Shown: positions 18,123-27,637 of the stretch, in pieces
Position numbering within the stretch: position 1 is the stretch's first letter
Layout: the number at the start of each line of letters is the position of its first letter
Assembly (NCBI GenBank): GCA_035556135.1
Contig: DATMFO010000009.1
Coordinates: forward strand, 62,001 to 126,000
Direction: 5' to 3'
DNA length: 64,000 nt
From: ZC4RG30 sp035556135
Lineage (GTDB): Bacteria > Pseudomonadota > Gammaproteobacteria > Steroidobacterales > Steroidobacteraceae
Notes under the pieces: generated by a model
The model's database searches: none
What the model saw: only the letters and a program-made list of their open reading frames with translations
Told to the model about the DNA's origin: nothing
Program-made: the position numbers and the translations under genes

Positions 18123-19346
18123 TCAAACACTGCGTCGGAGTGGCGGGCGGGCGCGGTACGTCCACCAGCGCCAGATCCATTCGACAGGCCCCATCCTGAA
18201 GTGGCGCAACCAGACATGACTGAGGGCCACCTGCGCCACAAACAGGAGGACCGATAGCATGAAGCATCCGGCCGGACCGACCCGTCCCATCAGTCCCAGG
18301 CCGAAGCCGCAGAAAAGCAGATAGCACAGCGGAGTCTGCAGCAGGTAGCTGGTCAGGGCCGTGCGCCCAATCGGCACCAGGAGCATCAGGGCGCGTCGGG
18401 CGGGACTACACTGCCATGCCAGCGCGAATCCAGCGATATAGGCGGCCGTCATTGCCAGCACGCCGAGTGAATTGAAAACGTGCCCCAGCAATGCGTTCAA
18501 CTCAGCGCCGACGACTAGATCGGTACGGTTCAGCCAATCCCGCAACAGCCAGTCGCGCTGCGCGAACAACCCTACTGCGATTCCAGCCACGACGAGCACC
18601 GCGAGCTGCGGCCGGTACCTCTCCGAATGCTGCAACCACCCTTCGCGCGCGACCGCGAAGCCGACCATGAACCGGCCTAGCGCGTGCACCACGGCCGCGA
18701 ACCAGACTCCCGTGAGGATCTGCGGCAGGATGTCCTCCCGCATCTGGATGCGCACCACATCGACCAGACCGCCTGACATGAAGGTATCGAAGCGGTAGCC
18801 AAGCTGCACATCACCAGGGACGAAGCCAGTACCAATGCCGGTTGTGAGCAGCGCCAGCGCGCGCCCTAGGACCGGTCGGGCAAGCAATGCCACTAGCAAC
18901 CCGACAATGACCAACGTTCGCGTCCGCCAGCGCTCCATCGCCAGCAGCACGAAGCCGCCGATCGCGTAGACGTGGAGAATCTCGCCAGACCAGAGGAACA
19001 CCCAGTGCGCCAGACCGAGTGCGAGCAGACCGGTCATGCGCCTGGCATAGACGCGGCGCGCGCCCGGGACATCCCGCTGGCGGAGCGAATGGATCTGCAG
19101 CAGGAAGCCGAATCCGAACAGGAAGGTAAAGATGCCGATGGATTTCGCAAAGAACAGCAGGTCGATCGCCGTTTCTGCAAGCTGGTCGACGGCCGGCGCC
19201 GTCAGCGCCGCCACCTGCGCTTCGTTCAGCGTATTGTCGAACCCGGCGAACCAAAGCATGTTCACCAACAGAACGCCAAACAACGCCGCGCCACGCAGGG
19301 CATCGACGAGTTCCAGCCGCTCCTGATGGGGACAGGGCGTACTCAT
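18123..19346 (-). CDS. DUF418 (YeiB-like) membrane protein
   Basis: A 407-residue polytopic inner-membrane protein with about ten membrane segments. The N-terminal RLELVDALRGAALFGVLLVNM, GFGFLLQ and RRMTGLLALGLAHWVFLW and the C-terminal GRTALTSYLLQTP with FRMGPVEWIWRWWTY are hallmarks of the DUF418/YeiB family, related to acyltransferase-3 proteins. The function is unproven; an acyl or other substituent transfer to the polysaccharide is plausible given its location between wzx and the glycosyltransferase. It lies 10 bp after the flippase stop. Confidence 0.88.
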   Translation of the reverse strand: MSTPCPHQERLELVDALRGAALFGVLLVNMLWFAGFDNTLNEAQVAALTAPAVDQLAETAIDLLFFAKSIGIFTFLFGFGFLLQIHSLRQRDVPGARRVYARRMTGLLALGLAHWVFLWSGEILHVYAIGGFVLLAMERWRTRTLVIVGLLVALLARPVLGRALALLTTGIGTGFVPGDVQLGYRFDTFMSGGLVDVVRIQMREDILPQILTGVWFAAVVHALGRFMVGFAVAREGWLQHSERYRPQLAVLVVAGIAVGLFAQRDWLLRDWLNRTDLVVGAELNALLGHVFNSLGVLAMTAAYIAGFALAWQCSPARRALMLLVPIGRTALTSYLLQTPLCYLLFCGFGLGLMGRVGPAGCFMLSVLLFVAQVALSHVWLRHFRMGPVEWIWRWWTYRARPPLRRSV

Positions 19347-19356
19347 CGGTCATTGC

Positions 19357-20877
19357 TCACGCGGAACCCAGGCGCGAACGCAAAGCCGCAATCAACTGAC
19401 CGCGCTCAACACGGCCCAGCACGAGAAATGCACCAACAATGGCCACCGGAATCACCAGCGCGACCTGGAGCACGAAGCCCAGCAGGCCTGCCGGATGCAG
19501 GTGCGCCTCAACCGCCCATGTCGCCAGAGCGAATGGCACCATGAATAGCGTGGGTCTGGCCAGCGCATGCATGAGGTAGCGACTTACCGGCGCGCCCGCC
19601 ACTTCCCGCAGACAGCGGGGCACCAGCACGAGACTGACCAGAAGTGCGGGCAGCAACGTACCCACAGCCACCCCGATCAGCCCCAGGGTCCGCACAAGGA
19701 CCAGGCTGAGCACCAGATTGCAGATCGCTTCGAATGCCAGAAGTGGAATGAGCTTCCGGTGCATGTTCAGACCAATGATGGCGGCACAGGCCACGGTTCT
19801 TGCGCTTCCGACCCAGATTACGAGCGCCAGCACCTGCAGGACGCTGCCGGAAGCGGAGCCATATTCCGGCCCCATCCAGAGGTTGATGAAGGTCTCACCT
19901 CGCAGCACAAAAGTGATGGCAATCGGCAGGGTAACCAGGGTCGCCGCCCGGGCACCGTCCAGGACGGTAGCCGCGATGTCGTGTCCCCCGGCTGACTTCA
20001 TTGCACTGACCCGGGGCGTGAAAATCTTCGACAAGCCGCCTGTGACCTTCATCGCATAATCGACCAGCGTCCCGGCGATGGCGTACATGCCGACAGCGCT
20101 GATGGGCAGCACCGCTCCGATCACCAGCGCATCGGTGTAGAAGATGACGACGGCCAGCACGTGGATGATGCTGAGCCAGGCGCTGAAAGAAAGGATGGTC
20201 TTTACCCAGGGAAGCAGTCGCTCTGCGAACAGAAGCCGCAGGTCCGGCATGATCCGGTGCACGGTTATCCGCATGCCAAGAAAGTACAACCCGGCGGAAG
20301 CCAGTTGTATGACAGCCAGTGCAACTAGTCCGTAACCCATCTTCAACACGATGTACACGGCTGTCGATCTCACCGTCGTCAGTCCGATCTCGATTCCGCC
20401 ACTGATGTCGAATCGCTCGAGTCCGGTGACGACTCCGCCATACACGGCGCCGACGAGCGTGACCAGCACAGTGACTCCGCCGATCGCCAGCACCGCGCGC
20501 GATTCAGTCATCAGTTCAGGCGGGATGTTGAACAGCAGAGGCGCACCCCACGCCACGCCGCATGCAATCAGCACCGCCAGCAACCCCAGCATCCCGAACA
20601 ACATCATCGCGGCGGTTGTGATGAGTGAGGACGACCGCAGGTCGCCAACGGCATGATGGTGCGCAATATAGCGGGTCACTGCGCCGCGTACGCCGAAGTC
20701 CAGCAGTCCCAGGTAGCCGACTACGGCGACCAAAAGCGACCAGACACCGTAAGCCGCACTGCCGAGAGAGCGGACCACCACGGGTGCCAGAAAAAAGCTC
20801 ACGGCAGCGACGTAGAAAAGCGTCGCCCAGTTGATCATGGCATTGCGGTAGATGCCAGGGCCCTTGCGGGAGGTCAT
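19357..20877 (-). CDS. Lipid-linked repeat-unit flippase (Wzx-like, polysaccharide biosynthesis MVF/MATE fold)
   Basis: A 506-residue membrane protein with about 12-14 hydrophobic segments. The N-terminus YRNAMINWATLFYVAAVSFF and VRSLGSAAYGVWSLLVAVVG followed by LDFGVRGAVTRYIA is typical of oligosaccharide flippases. It would move undecaprenyl-linked repeat units across the inner membrane for Wzy-type polymerisation. The ATG chosen avoids overlap with the beta-barrel gene upstream, leaving 46 bp. It lies within the export operon. Confidence 0.88.
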   Translation of the reverse strand: MTSRKGPGIYRNAMINWATLFYVAAVSFFLAPVVVRSLGSAAYGVWSLLVAVVGYLGLLDFGVRGAVTRYIAHHHAVGDLRSSSLITTAAMMLFGMLGLLAVLIACGVAWGAPLLFNIPPELMTESRAVLAIGGVTVLVTLVGAVYGGVVTGLERFDISGGIEIGLTTVRSTAVYIVLKMGYGLVALAVIQLASAGLYFLGMRITVHRIMPDLRLLFAERLLPWVKTILSFSAWLSIIHVLAVVIFYTDALVIGAVLPISAVGMYAIAGTLVDYAMKVTGGLSKIFTPRVSAMKSAGGHDIAATVLDGARAATLVTLPIAITFVLRGETFINLWMGPEYGSASGSVLQVLALVIWVGSARTVACAAIIGLNMHRKLIPLLAFEAICNLVLSLVLVRTLGLIGVAVGTLLPALLVSLVLVPRCLREVAGAPVSRYLMHALARPTLFMVPFALATWAVEAHLHPAGLLGFVLQVALVIPVAIVGAFLVLGRVERGQLIAALRSRLGSA

Positions 20878-20923
20878 GGAATTCAGGGCTGAATCCTGCG
20901 ACGCGGGGCCCGGCCCAGCGATG

Positions 20924-22279
20924 CTATCGCTGTCTTGCACGCGAGGAATTGCGCGGCCAATACACAATTTCCAGCTGCGCGGAACTGACTTCGTAGTCAC
21001 CGTCCAGCACCTTGCTGTGCCGCTCCCGGCGATATACCGCCAGCCTCAAGTCCAGCTTCGGCTGCAAATGCCAGGTGGAGCCGATCTGGACAAACACGTT
21101 CTCGTCTCGCCGACCGAACCCTCCCAGGTTCCGGCGATTGTATTCAGCGGCCATGTCGAGCGACCACGTCGGCCGGATACGTCGCTCAATGCCGACGCCA
21201 AAGCTGGCGTACTCCTGGTTCCCGAGCAGGTCAGCGGATCGCTCCACGTCCACCTTGTTGTAATTTGCAGTGAGGTAGGCCGTGGTCCGGATGCCGTCGT
21301 AAAAGAGGCCTAGATCGATAAACCGGTCGCGCATTGGACTCGCTGTATCTATGACGTCACCACGGGGGTCGGAAATCCCGCCAGAACCCTCTCCAGCAGC
21401 ATCCTGCAGTCGCTGGAAGCGGCCAAGACTGTCCTGATACTGGATGCCCCCAGCAATATCGAGGGATATGCGTGGAGTGACTCTGCGGACGAATCCCACC
21501 CGCGACAGAGGTGTGGTCGAGGAGTCACCTTCGGCATCAAGACGCGTTGCCCCCGCCTCCGCGTATATCTCGCTGCGCGCAGCGCGGCGAGATATACGCA
21601 GGAATGCCTCGCCGAAGTCGTAATCAAAGGCAGATGCAAGAGGAGCCGCATCCGGATCCTGGCGGATACGGCGCATGCGCACGTTGAGCGATGACTCCGT
21701 AACTTGAGTCGCAGGCAGAATCAACGCGAAATCGCCTGAATACTGCTCGTTGTCGGGAATGTCGTCCGCACCAAAGTCGGCGCGTCCGTAGAGGAAGCTG
21801 CCCCGTGCGTGCAGCTTCGCAACGTTACCGACGACGATCTGCGGCCCCGTAGTTACGTAGTTGTCGTAAGTCAGGTTGTCGGGCCGCTCGGCGGAGAGCG
21901 GATCCTCAAGCACCGCACCGTAGTTGTCGGTAACGATCCATGCGACATGCCCGTTCAGGAAATTCAGTATCAGGCTGCCATTGGCGCCGCGCCTGAACTG
22001 GCTGTCATAGGTGTTCTGAAGATAGTTCAGGTATGTGAGGTCGGCGGTGAGATGTGCCTCGAGCCTTTCCCTGCGTGTATCCAGATTGATCCTGGTGGCG
22101 AGTCCGGCGACGTGGTCATCCTCAGGCGCGCTGCCAGAGACATTCACGTTGTCGGTGTATGTATCGCCGGCGCGCAAGGATATGTCCAGAACGGGAGCCG
22201 CCTCGGCTGCCGCGCCCACTGCCGGCGCCCCTCCAAGTACTGCGCTCGCCAGCAAGCGTAATGTAAGTCTTGAGTACAT
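20924..22279 (-). CDS. Outer-membrane beta-barrel protein of the EPS export locus (EpsL/TIGR03016-like)
   Basis: 451 residues with a signal peptide (LLASAVLGGAPAVGAAAEA) and then alternating polar/aromatic strands: LDISLRAGDTYTDNVNVSG, RINLDTRRERLEAHLTADL, YLNYLQNTYDSQFRRG. This pattern recurs to the C-terminal strand ending SSAQLEIVYWPRN. It resembles outer-membrane proteins that sit in XrtA-type EPS operons between the tyrosine kinase and other genes. A role as outer-membrane component of EPS secretion or anchoring is inferred. Confidence 0.75.
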   Translation of the reverse strand: MYSRLTLRLLASAVLGGAPAVGAAAEAAPVLDISLRAGDTYTDNVNVSGSAPEDDHVAGLATRINLDTRRERLEAHLTADLTYLNYLQNTYDSQFRRGANGSLILNFLNGHVAWIVTDNYGAVLEDPLSAERPDNLTYDNYVTTGPQIVVGNVAKLHARGSFLYGRADFGADDIPDNEQYSGDFALILPATQVTESSLNVRMRRIRQDPDAAPLASAFDYDFGEAFLRISRRAARSEIYAEAGATRLDAEGDSSTTPLSRVGFVRRVTPRISLDIAGGIQYQDSLGRFQRLQDAAGEGSGGISDPRGDVIDTASPMRDRFIDLGLFYDGIRTTAYLTANYNKVDVERSADLLGNQEYASFGVGIERRIRPTWSLDMAAEYNRRNLGGFGRRDENVFVQIGSTWHLQPKLDLRLAVYRRERHSKVLDGDYEVSSAQLEIVYWPRNSSRARQR

Positions 22280-22312
22280 GGGGTGCCTTTTGCTTCCTGC
22301 GCTGTCCCGGAG

Positions 22313-23185
22313 CTACACAGCGGGCGCGGCACTGGCATCGCTGTTGCCGTAGTAGTCCCGCGTTGGAAGCTCACCGCGATACTGGTTGAGTACGACGCCG
22401 ACCTGGCGGCCGTCACCAATCAGCGCAATCGCGGCCTCCACGTCGGCTCGCAGCGTGTGCTCAGCCCGCACCACAAACACGATCTGCCCTACATTGTCGG
22501 CCAGCGCCCTCGATTCTGGCGTCGGCAGCACCGGGGACGAATCGAATACAGCCAGCAGGCCAGAATTGGCCTCCTGCAGACCACGGACGATTTCGCGCAT
22601 CCTGGCACTTGCCAACAGTTCGGTGGCATTGTCCACCAGCGAGCCGGCCGGAATGAATAGCAGACCCGGCACGGACGTACGGTAAATGACGTCGAGCAGC
22701 TCCCGGGCCGGATCCGTCAGGACGTCGACCAGGCCGGGCTGGCCCTCCAGCCCAAGCGCGGAAGTGAGGTGGCGACGCGCAACATCCGCATCGATGAGCA
22801 ATGTAGTCCAATCACGCTCCGTGGCCAGGCTTCGCGCAAGGTTGTAGCTGGTGAATGTCTTGCCTTCGCCGGCTTGGGCGCTGGCCACCATGATCAGGTT
22901 TCGATCTGGCCCACCCTCGCCGTCTGCATGCGTCAGTGCGGAGAGCAGAGCACGTTTGATTTCCCGGTACTGGATCATCAGGCGGCGCTCGTCAGGCGTT
23001 GGCGGGAGCATTCCGTGTTCCCGCAACCTGGCCGGCTGCAACTGAACCTCGGGCCTTGCCGCGATGCGGGCCGCAAAGGACCCCTGCTCGCCCGCACCGC
23101 CCCGCGACGATGCGGCCGGGTGAGGCCGGCCAGCCGGGGGGCCATTGCCCCTCAGTTTCTCCAGCGTGTTTTCGACGATGCTCAT
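22313..23185 (-). CDS. BY-kinase-like exopolysaccharide ATPase (CpsD/CapB family, XrtA type)
   Basis: 290 residues. Walker A is MVASAQAGEGKTFTSYNLA (about residue 105), A' is WTTLLIDADVARRHLT, and a Walker B-like segment is LLAVFDSSPVLPTPESRALAD. These are the three ATP motifs of bacterial tyrosine kinases that control polymer length. The C-terminus has only DYYGN instead of a long tyrosine cluster, as in the XrtA-type kinases. The N-terminal 60 residues are disordered and basic. It lies 13 bp after the chain-length gene, its membrane partner. Confidence 0.88.
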   Translation of the reverse strand: MSIVENTLEKLRGNGPPAGRPHPAASSRGGAGEQGSFAARIAARPEVQLQPARLREHGMLPPTPDERRLMIQYREIKRALLSALTHADGEGGPDRNLIMVASAQAGEGKTFTSYNLARSLATERDWTTLLIDADVARRHLTSALGLEGQPGLVDVLTDPARELLDVIYRTSVPGLLFIPAGSLVDNATELLASARMREIVRGLQEANSGLLAVFDSSPVLPTPESRALADNVGQIVFVVRAEHTLRADVEAAIALIGDGRQVGVVLNQYRGELPTRDYYGNSDASAAPAV

Positions 23186-23198
23186 GGTTAGTTGCCGC

Positions 23199-24800
23199 TC
23201 AGCCGGTGATCAGATGGGCAAGCCCCGCGGTCCAGCGCCGCAGTATCAGGGCTGCGCCGAAGAATGCCAGCAGCGCCATCGCTGCCAAGGCGAAGCGAAT
23301 GTTGTCAGCGCGCGCTGCCGCCGCGCCAGGCGGGTTGATGTAGGGCACCACTCCGAGCACCGGCAGGCCCAACTGCGCAGACAGTGCAGGGATGCTGCTG
23401 AACACAGGCCTCATCTGGTGCAGGCCAAAGGCCAGAGCCCCACCGCCCCCCAGGGCGGCGACGAGGACAGCCAGCAGCATCACAACGCGCTTGGGACCGA
23501 CGGGCTTGGACTTTACCGCCGGCGGCTCGATTTCCTGGAACTGCACCACGCCGGTTTCCTCAGCGCTTTCGGAAATCCGGGCGCGCTGCAGGCTGGCCAG
23601 CATCGACTCGTACTGCGATTTCGTGACCCCATAGTCGCGGTTCAGGCTGGCCAGTTCGGCCTCGACGCGCGGCGTGGTATCAATGGTCTTCTGCAGCTCG
23701 CCGATGCGTCGCTCGTACTGGCCCACTTCTTCGCGCGCCGCGGCGACGTCTACGTCGAGACGGGAGATCTGCTGCTGGAGATCCTTGTAGAGGGGGTTGT
23801 CGCTGGTAGCCAGACTGCCGCTGCCGGTGCCGCCGGCCCGCAGGGCATTCAGTTCCTCCTGGCGGCGTGCCTTCAGGTCGGCGATGGTCGAACGAAGCGC
23901 GCCCACCTGAGGATGGCGCTCGGTGTAGCGCAGCAGAAGCTCCTCCAGCTTGGACTCGGATTCCCTGATGCGCGTATCGAGGTCCTTCTGCCCTGGACTA
24001 AGCAGATCCCCCGAGCGCGCGCTGGCGACCAGCGGTGTCTGGCCGCGCAACTGACCGTTCAGGGAATCGCGCTGGCTGAGCAGCACCCCGAGCTTGTTAC
24101 GTGCCTTTTCAAGTCCGTCGCGCTCGGTCTGCAGACGCGAAAAGAAGTCCCCACCCTGGCCGGGCAGCGAACCGGAATTCTGCCGCTTGAACTCCGCAAG
24201 CCGCGTTTCCTGTTCGATCAGTCGGGCCTCAAGGTCCTTGAGCTGCGTGGTGAGGAAGGTTTGGGCCTCATTTGCCTTGCGCACATTGGTGCCACGCGCC
24301 TCTTCCACGAAACTGTCGACCAGCGACTTCACCACGAACAGGGCGATCTGCTTGTCCGGATACTCGAAACTGAACTCCATGAGCAGGCCCCTGCCCATCT
24401 CGCCGCCTCGCACCGGCTGGATGTTGACGGTGTCGCGGAGGGTATCGACCAGGTCAGCACGTTCGTCCGCAGACATGTTGTACTTCGCCAGTTCGGGCGA
24501 AGCGGCCAGCTCCGTCAGGTGCGGCCGGCTCATCATCATTTGCCGGATGTAGGTGGATTGCGCATCCACGTTGGTCTCGACAGCGAGTCCCTGCACAAGC
24601 GGGCTCAGCCTCGAGGTGGCATCGACGAAGAAGCGTGAAGAAGCCTGATATCTGTCGGGCAGGAACGAAACAGCCAGGCATCCCACGACAAGCACGGCCC
24701 ATGCGACGCCCATTGCCGGCCAGCGGAAGCGCCACAGGCCGGCCAGTTCTTCCTTGAACTGCTGCGCGAGCGCATACAGTGATTGACTGTCATTCGACAC
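23199..24800 (-). CDS. Polysaccharide chain-length determinant (Wzz/GumC-like, XrtA type)
   Basis: 533 residues with two membrane segments (about residues 27-47 and 440-460) bordering a long periplasmic region. The Wzz domain begins with FRWPAMGVAWAVLVVGCLAV and YQASSRFFVDATSRLSPLV. Two long coiled-coil stretches follow (about residues 165-290 and 330-400), and then GNR-like VTKSQYESMLASLQRARIS. A distal C-terminal hydrophobic segment suggests a further TM helix. It controls chain length with the downstream kinase. GTG start with GAGG eight bases upstream. Confidence 0.92.
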   Translation of the reverse strand: MSNDSQSLYALAQQFKEELAGLWRFRWPAMGVAWAVLVVGCLAVSFLPDRYQASSRFFVDATSRLSPLVQGLAVETNVDAQSTYIRQMMMSRPHLTELAASPELAKYNMSADERADLVDTLRDTVNIQPVRGGEMGRGLLMEFSFEYPDKQIALFVVKSLVDSFVEEARGTNVRKANEAQTFLTTQLKDLEARLIEQETRLAEFKRQNSGSLPGQGGDFFSRLQTERDGLEKARNKLGVLLSQRDSLNGQLRGQTPLVASARSGDLLSPGQKDLDTRIRESESKLEELLLRYTERHPQVGALRSTIADLKARRQEELNALRAGGTGSGSLATSDNPLYKDLQQQISRLDVDVAAAREEVGQYERRIGELQKTIDTTPRVEAELASLNRDYGVTKSQYESMLASLQRARISESAEETGVVQFQEIEPPAVKSKPVGPKRVVMLLAVLVAALGGGGALAFGLHQMRPVFSSIPALSAQLGLPVLGVVPYINPPGAAAARADNIRFALAAMALLAFFGAALILRRWTAGLAHLITG

Positions 24801-24830
24801 GGAGGTGCCTCGGGGGAGTAGAAAACACGT

Positions 24831-25454
24831 TCAGAAACGGGCTTGCGGAACGACCAGCAGATCGCCGGGCTGCAGTTCTATGTTCTGCTTCGCGTCACCC
24901 TTGTTGAGCAGATCGCCGAGCCGTATGCCGATGTCCCGGGTCCGGCCATCGCCGATATTGCGCACCACCTTGGCGCGATTGGGTGCGGCAAAATCGCTGA
25001 GCCCCCCCGAAAGCAACACGACATCGAGCACGCGCAAACCCTTGCGATAGGGAACGCTCTGCTGCGTCTTCACCTGCCCGATGACCTGCACCTGGCTGAA
25101 GGTGCCAGCCGCGTTCTGCAGGATGACATTCACGGTGGGACTGAGCACGAACTCGCCCAGCACCTGCTCCACGTCGCGGGCCAGCTGGGCCGGCGTCTTG
25201 CCGACCGCCATCATGTCTTCGACCAAGGGAGTTGATATCCGTCCGTCCGGACGGACGGGCACGATGACCGAGAGTTCCGGATTGTCGAGCACGAACACCT
25301 GCAGACTGTCCCCGGGTCCGATGATGTAGTCATTGCGTGGCGCTGCCGTGTCGGGCGCCTGGGCTGTTGCGAACACCGGATGCAGCAGCAGCATCGCTGC
25401 CACGGCGGAAAGGATTCGAGAACAAGGCCTGGATGATTGCACGTGGACGCCCAT
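24831..25454 (-). CDS. Polysaccharide export protein (Wza-like, XrtA type)
   Basis: 207 residues: a signal peptide ending near FATAQA, a Poly_export domain (YIIGPGDSLQVFVLDNPELS, VRPDGRISTPLVEDM) and SLBB-like segments (VQVIGQVKTQQSVPYRKG, LDVVLLSGGLSDFAAPN). There is no lipobox cysteine, so this is a short periplasmic/outer-membrane form as in XrtA loci. It forms or feeds the outer-membrane channel with the beta-barrel protein. It is the first gene of the long minus-strand export operon; the promoter must lie in the 250 bp before asnB. Confidence 0.9.
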   Translation of the reverse strand: MGVHVQSSRPCSRILSAVAAMLLLHPVFATAQAPDTAAPRNDYIIGPGDSLQVFVLDNPELSVIVPVRPDGRISTPLVEDMMAVGKTPAQLARDVEQVLGEFVLSPTVNVILQNAAGTFSQVQVIGQVKTQQSVPYRKGLRVLDVVLLSGGLSDFAAPNRAKVVRNIGDGRTRDIGIRLGDLLNKGDAKQNIELQPGDLLVVPQARF

Positions 25455-25705
25455 TCCTTAAGCAACTACCTGGACTGGAAACGAGGACACAGGGTTGACA
25501 GCATTCTACCATCGACCGGAGAGCCCAACTGCAGGACGGATTCCGCCCCGTTTGCGGGAACAGTTACCATATGCCACGACACGCGTATCCGGAGCGAACT
25601 GCGTCACACTGCTGCGATGCGGGACTATGCCGGGCACAGTCCTGTATGCCACCCTAACCTTCCGTCTTCCTTCCCGAAGACGGGCCACGCCAGGCGAAAG
25701 AATCA

Positions 25706-27637
25706 ATGTGCGGTTTTTGCGGCGTTTACGATGCCTCCGGCAGGAATGCGATCGACCATGACCTGATCCGCCGGATGTCCGCGCTGATGCGCGAACGTGG
25801 TCCGGATGCCGAAGGATTCCACTTCGAACGCCATGCCGCCTTCGGGCACCGCCGGCTGACCATCATCGACCTTTCTGCGGGGGAACAGCCCGTATTCAAC
25901 GAGGACCGCACGGTACTGGTGGTCTTCAACGGCGAGATATTCAACTACCAGGAACTGCGGGAGCAGCTGCAGAAGCAGGGCCACACCTTCCGCACCGCCA
26001 CCGATACGGAAGTCATCGTGCATGCCTGGGAGCAGTACGGGGAAGCCTGCGTCGAGCACTTCCGCGGAATGTTCGCATTCGCCATCCATGACCTGCGCGA
26101 CGGCTCGCTCTTCCTCGCCCGCGACCGCCTGGGCATCAAGCCCCTCTATTATTCGCGCAGGGGCGGTTCAATCCGCTTCGCTTCCGAGATCAAGCCGCTG
26201 CTGCTCGACCAGGGCGGTGTGGCCGACCCGGATCCCGCAGCCGTTGACCTCTTCGTCTCGGTCGGCTACGTGCCGGGCGAACAGACGATGTTCAAGGGCA
26301 TCCGCAAGCTGCTTCCCGGCCACTGGCTGCGCTGGAAGCGTGGCGAGGCCGAGCCCGTCGTGCAGCGCTACTGGGACGTGCCCGGCGGATCCCCCGCAGC
26401 CATGGAGCCGGAGGAGGCGCTGGAGAGATTCGGTGCGCTGCTGCGCGAGAGCGTACGCCTGCGCATGATCAGCGACGTGCCGCTGGGTGCCTTCCTGAGC
26501 GGTGGCGTCGACTCCAGCGTGATCGTCGCCCAGATGCAGGAACTCAGCAGCCGGCCGGTCAGGACGTTCTCGATCGGCTACGGCGATTCGCCGGAGCACA
26601 ACGAACTGCCGTTCGCCCGGGCCGTTGCCGATCATCTCGGCACCGAGCACGTGGAGCACGTGCTTACCCATGGCGATTTCTTCGCGAACATCGATGCCTT
26701 CGTGTTGCGGTCGGAGGAGCCCATCGTCGAGAGCGCGGGCATCGCCTTGTTCCACCTCGCGAGGCGCGCGCGGCAGGACGTGACGGTGGTGCTGTCGGGC
26801 GAAGGGGGCGATGAAATCCTCGCCGGCTATCCCCTCTACCAGCTGATGCGCAAGGTCGATGGCGTGCGCAGGCTCGCGGTCCCGACGGGCGCGGCCGCGC
26901 TGGCGCGGCTTGCGGCACGCTGGACCGCCAGCGAGAAGGCAGCCAAGTACCTCGACTGGATCGGCACCGCGCTGCCCCACAGATACCAGGGCATTTCCAA
27001 CGACGTCACGCCGGCCATCCGCAAGCGGATGTATGCACCGGGTTTCGCGGACCAGGTGCGCGGCAACACCGATGCCTGTTTCGCAGAGCTCTTTGCCCGA
27101 CTGCCGGAGGCATCTGAGCTGAAGCGCATGTCGTACGTCGACCTGAAGTCATGGCTTCCCGATGACTTGCTGGTCAAGGCGGACAAGATGACGATGGCGG
27201 CATCGGTGGAACTGCGGGTTCCGCTGCTTGACCACAAGCTGGTGGAATTCTGCCTCGCGCTGCCCGACGCGCTCCGGCTCAATGGCCACACCGGCAAGTA
27301 CCTGCTGAAGCAGACTGCGCTGCGCTGGTTGCCGCCGCAGATCGTCCACCGCAAGAAGCAGGGCTTCCCGGTACCCATCTCCCTCTGGTTCCGCACCGGG
27401 CTGCACGAGCGCATCCGCGAGGTGCTGCTCGACCGACGGTCACTGGAGCGTGGCTACTTCGATCCGGACTACATCCGGGGCATCCTCGCGCGCCACAAGG
27501 AAGGAGCGGCGGACAACAGCCGCCGCATCCTCACGCTGGTCATCCTGGAACTCTGGCACCGCAATTTCGTGGACGGTGTGTGCGCACCGATCCGCAACCT
27601 GGACACCGCGGCTACCGTGCGGGCGAACGTGGCGTGA
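25706..27637 (+). CDS. Asparagine synthase-like glutamine amidotransferase of XrtA EPS loci
   Basis: 643 residues. The class II glutaminase domain begins directly with catalytic Cys2 (MCGFCGVYDASG), followed by RGPDAEGF, GHRRLTIIDLS and NGEIFNY. The C-terminal ATP-pyrophosphatase domain has FLSGGVDSSVI and the SIGYGDSPEHNE segment, and ends with LLKQTALRWLPPQIVHRKKQGFPVP. This is the asparagine-synthase-like family that accompanies exosortase-type EPS clusters; an amidation of a uronic acid in the polymer is a reasonable guess. It overlaps the next gene by GTGA. Confidence 0.92.
   Translation: MCGFCGVYDASGRNAIDHDLIRRMSALMRERGPDAEGFHFERHAAFGHRRLTIIDLSAGEQPVFNEDRTVLVVFNGEIFNYQELREQLQKQGHTFRTATDTEVIVHAWEQYGEACVEHFRGMFAFAIHDLRDGSLFLARDRLGIKPLYYSRRGGSIRFASEIKPLLLDQGGVADPDPAAVDLFVSVGYVPGEQTMFKGIRKLLPGHWLRWKRGEAEPVVQRYWDVPGGSPAAMEPEEALERFGALLRESVRLRMISDVPLGAFLSGGVDSSVIVAQMQELSSRPVRTFSIGYGDSPEHNELPFARAVADHLGTEHVEHVLTHGDFFANIDAFVLRSEEPIVESAGIALFHLARRARQDVTVVLSGEGGDEILAGYPLYQLMRKVDGVRRLAVPTGAAALARLAARWTASEKAAKYLDWIGTALPHRYQGISNDVTPAIRKRMYAPGFADQVRGNTDACFAELFARLPEASELKRMSYVDLKSWLPDDLLVKADKMTMAASVELRVPLLDHKLVEFCLALPDALRLNGHTGKYLLKQTALRWLPPQIVHRKKQGFPVPISLWFRTGLHERIREVLLDRRSLERGYFDPDYIRGILARHKEGAADNSRRILTLVILELWHRNFVDGVCAPIRNLDTAATVRANVA

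Noticed and set aside
25495..25500. TTGACA as -35 of the asparagine-synthase-like gene
   Set aside because: No -10-like hexamer at 16-18 bp downstream (GGAGAG there), so it was not listed as a promoter.
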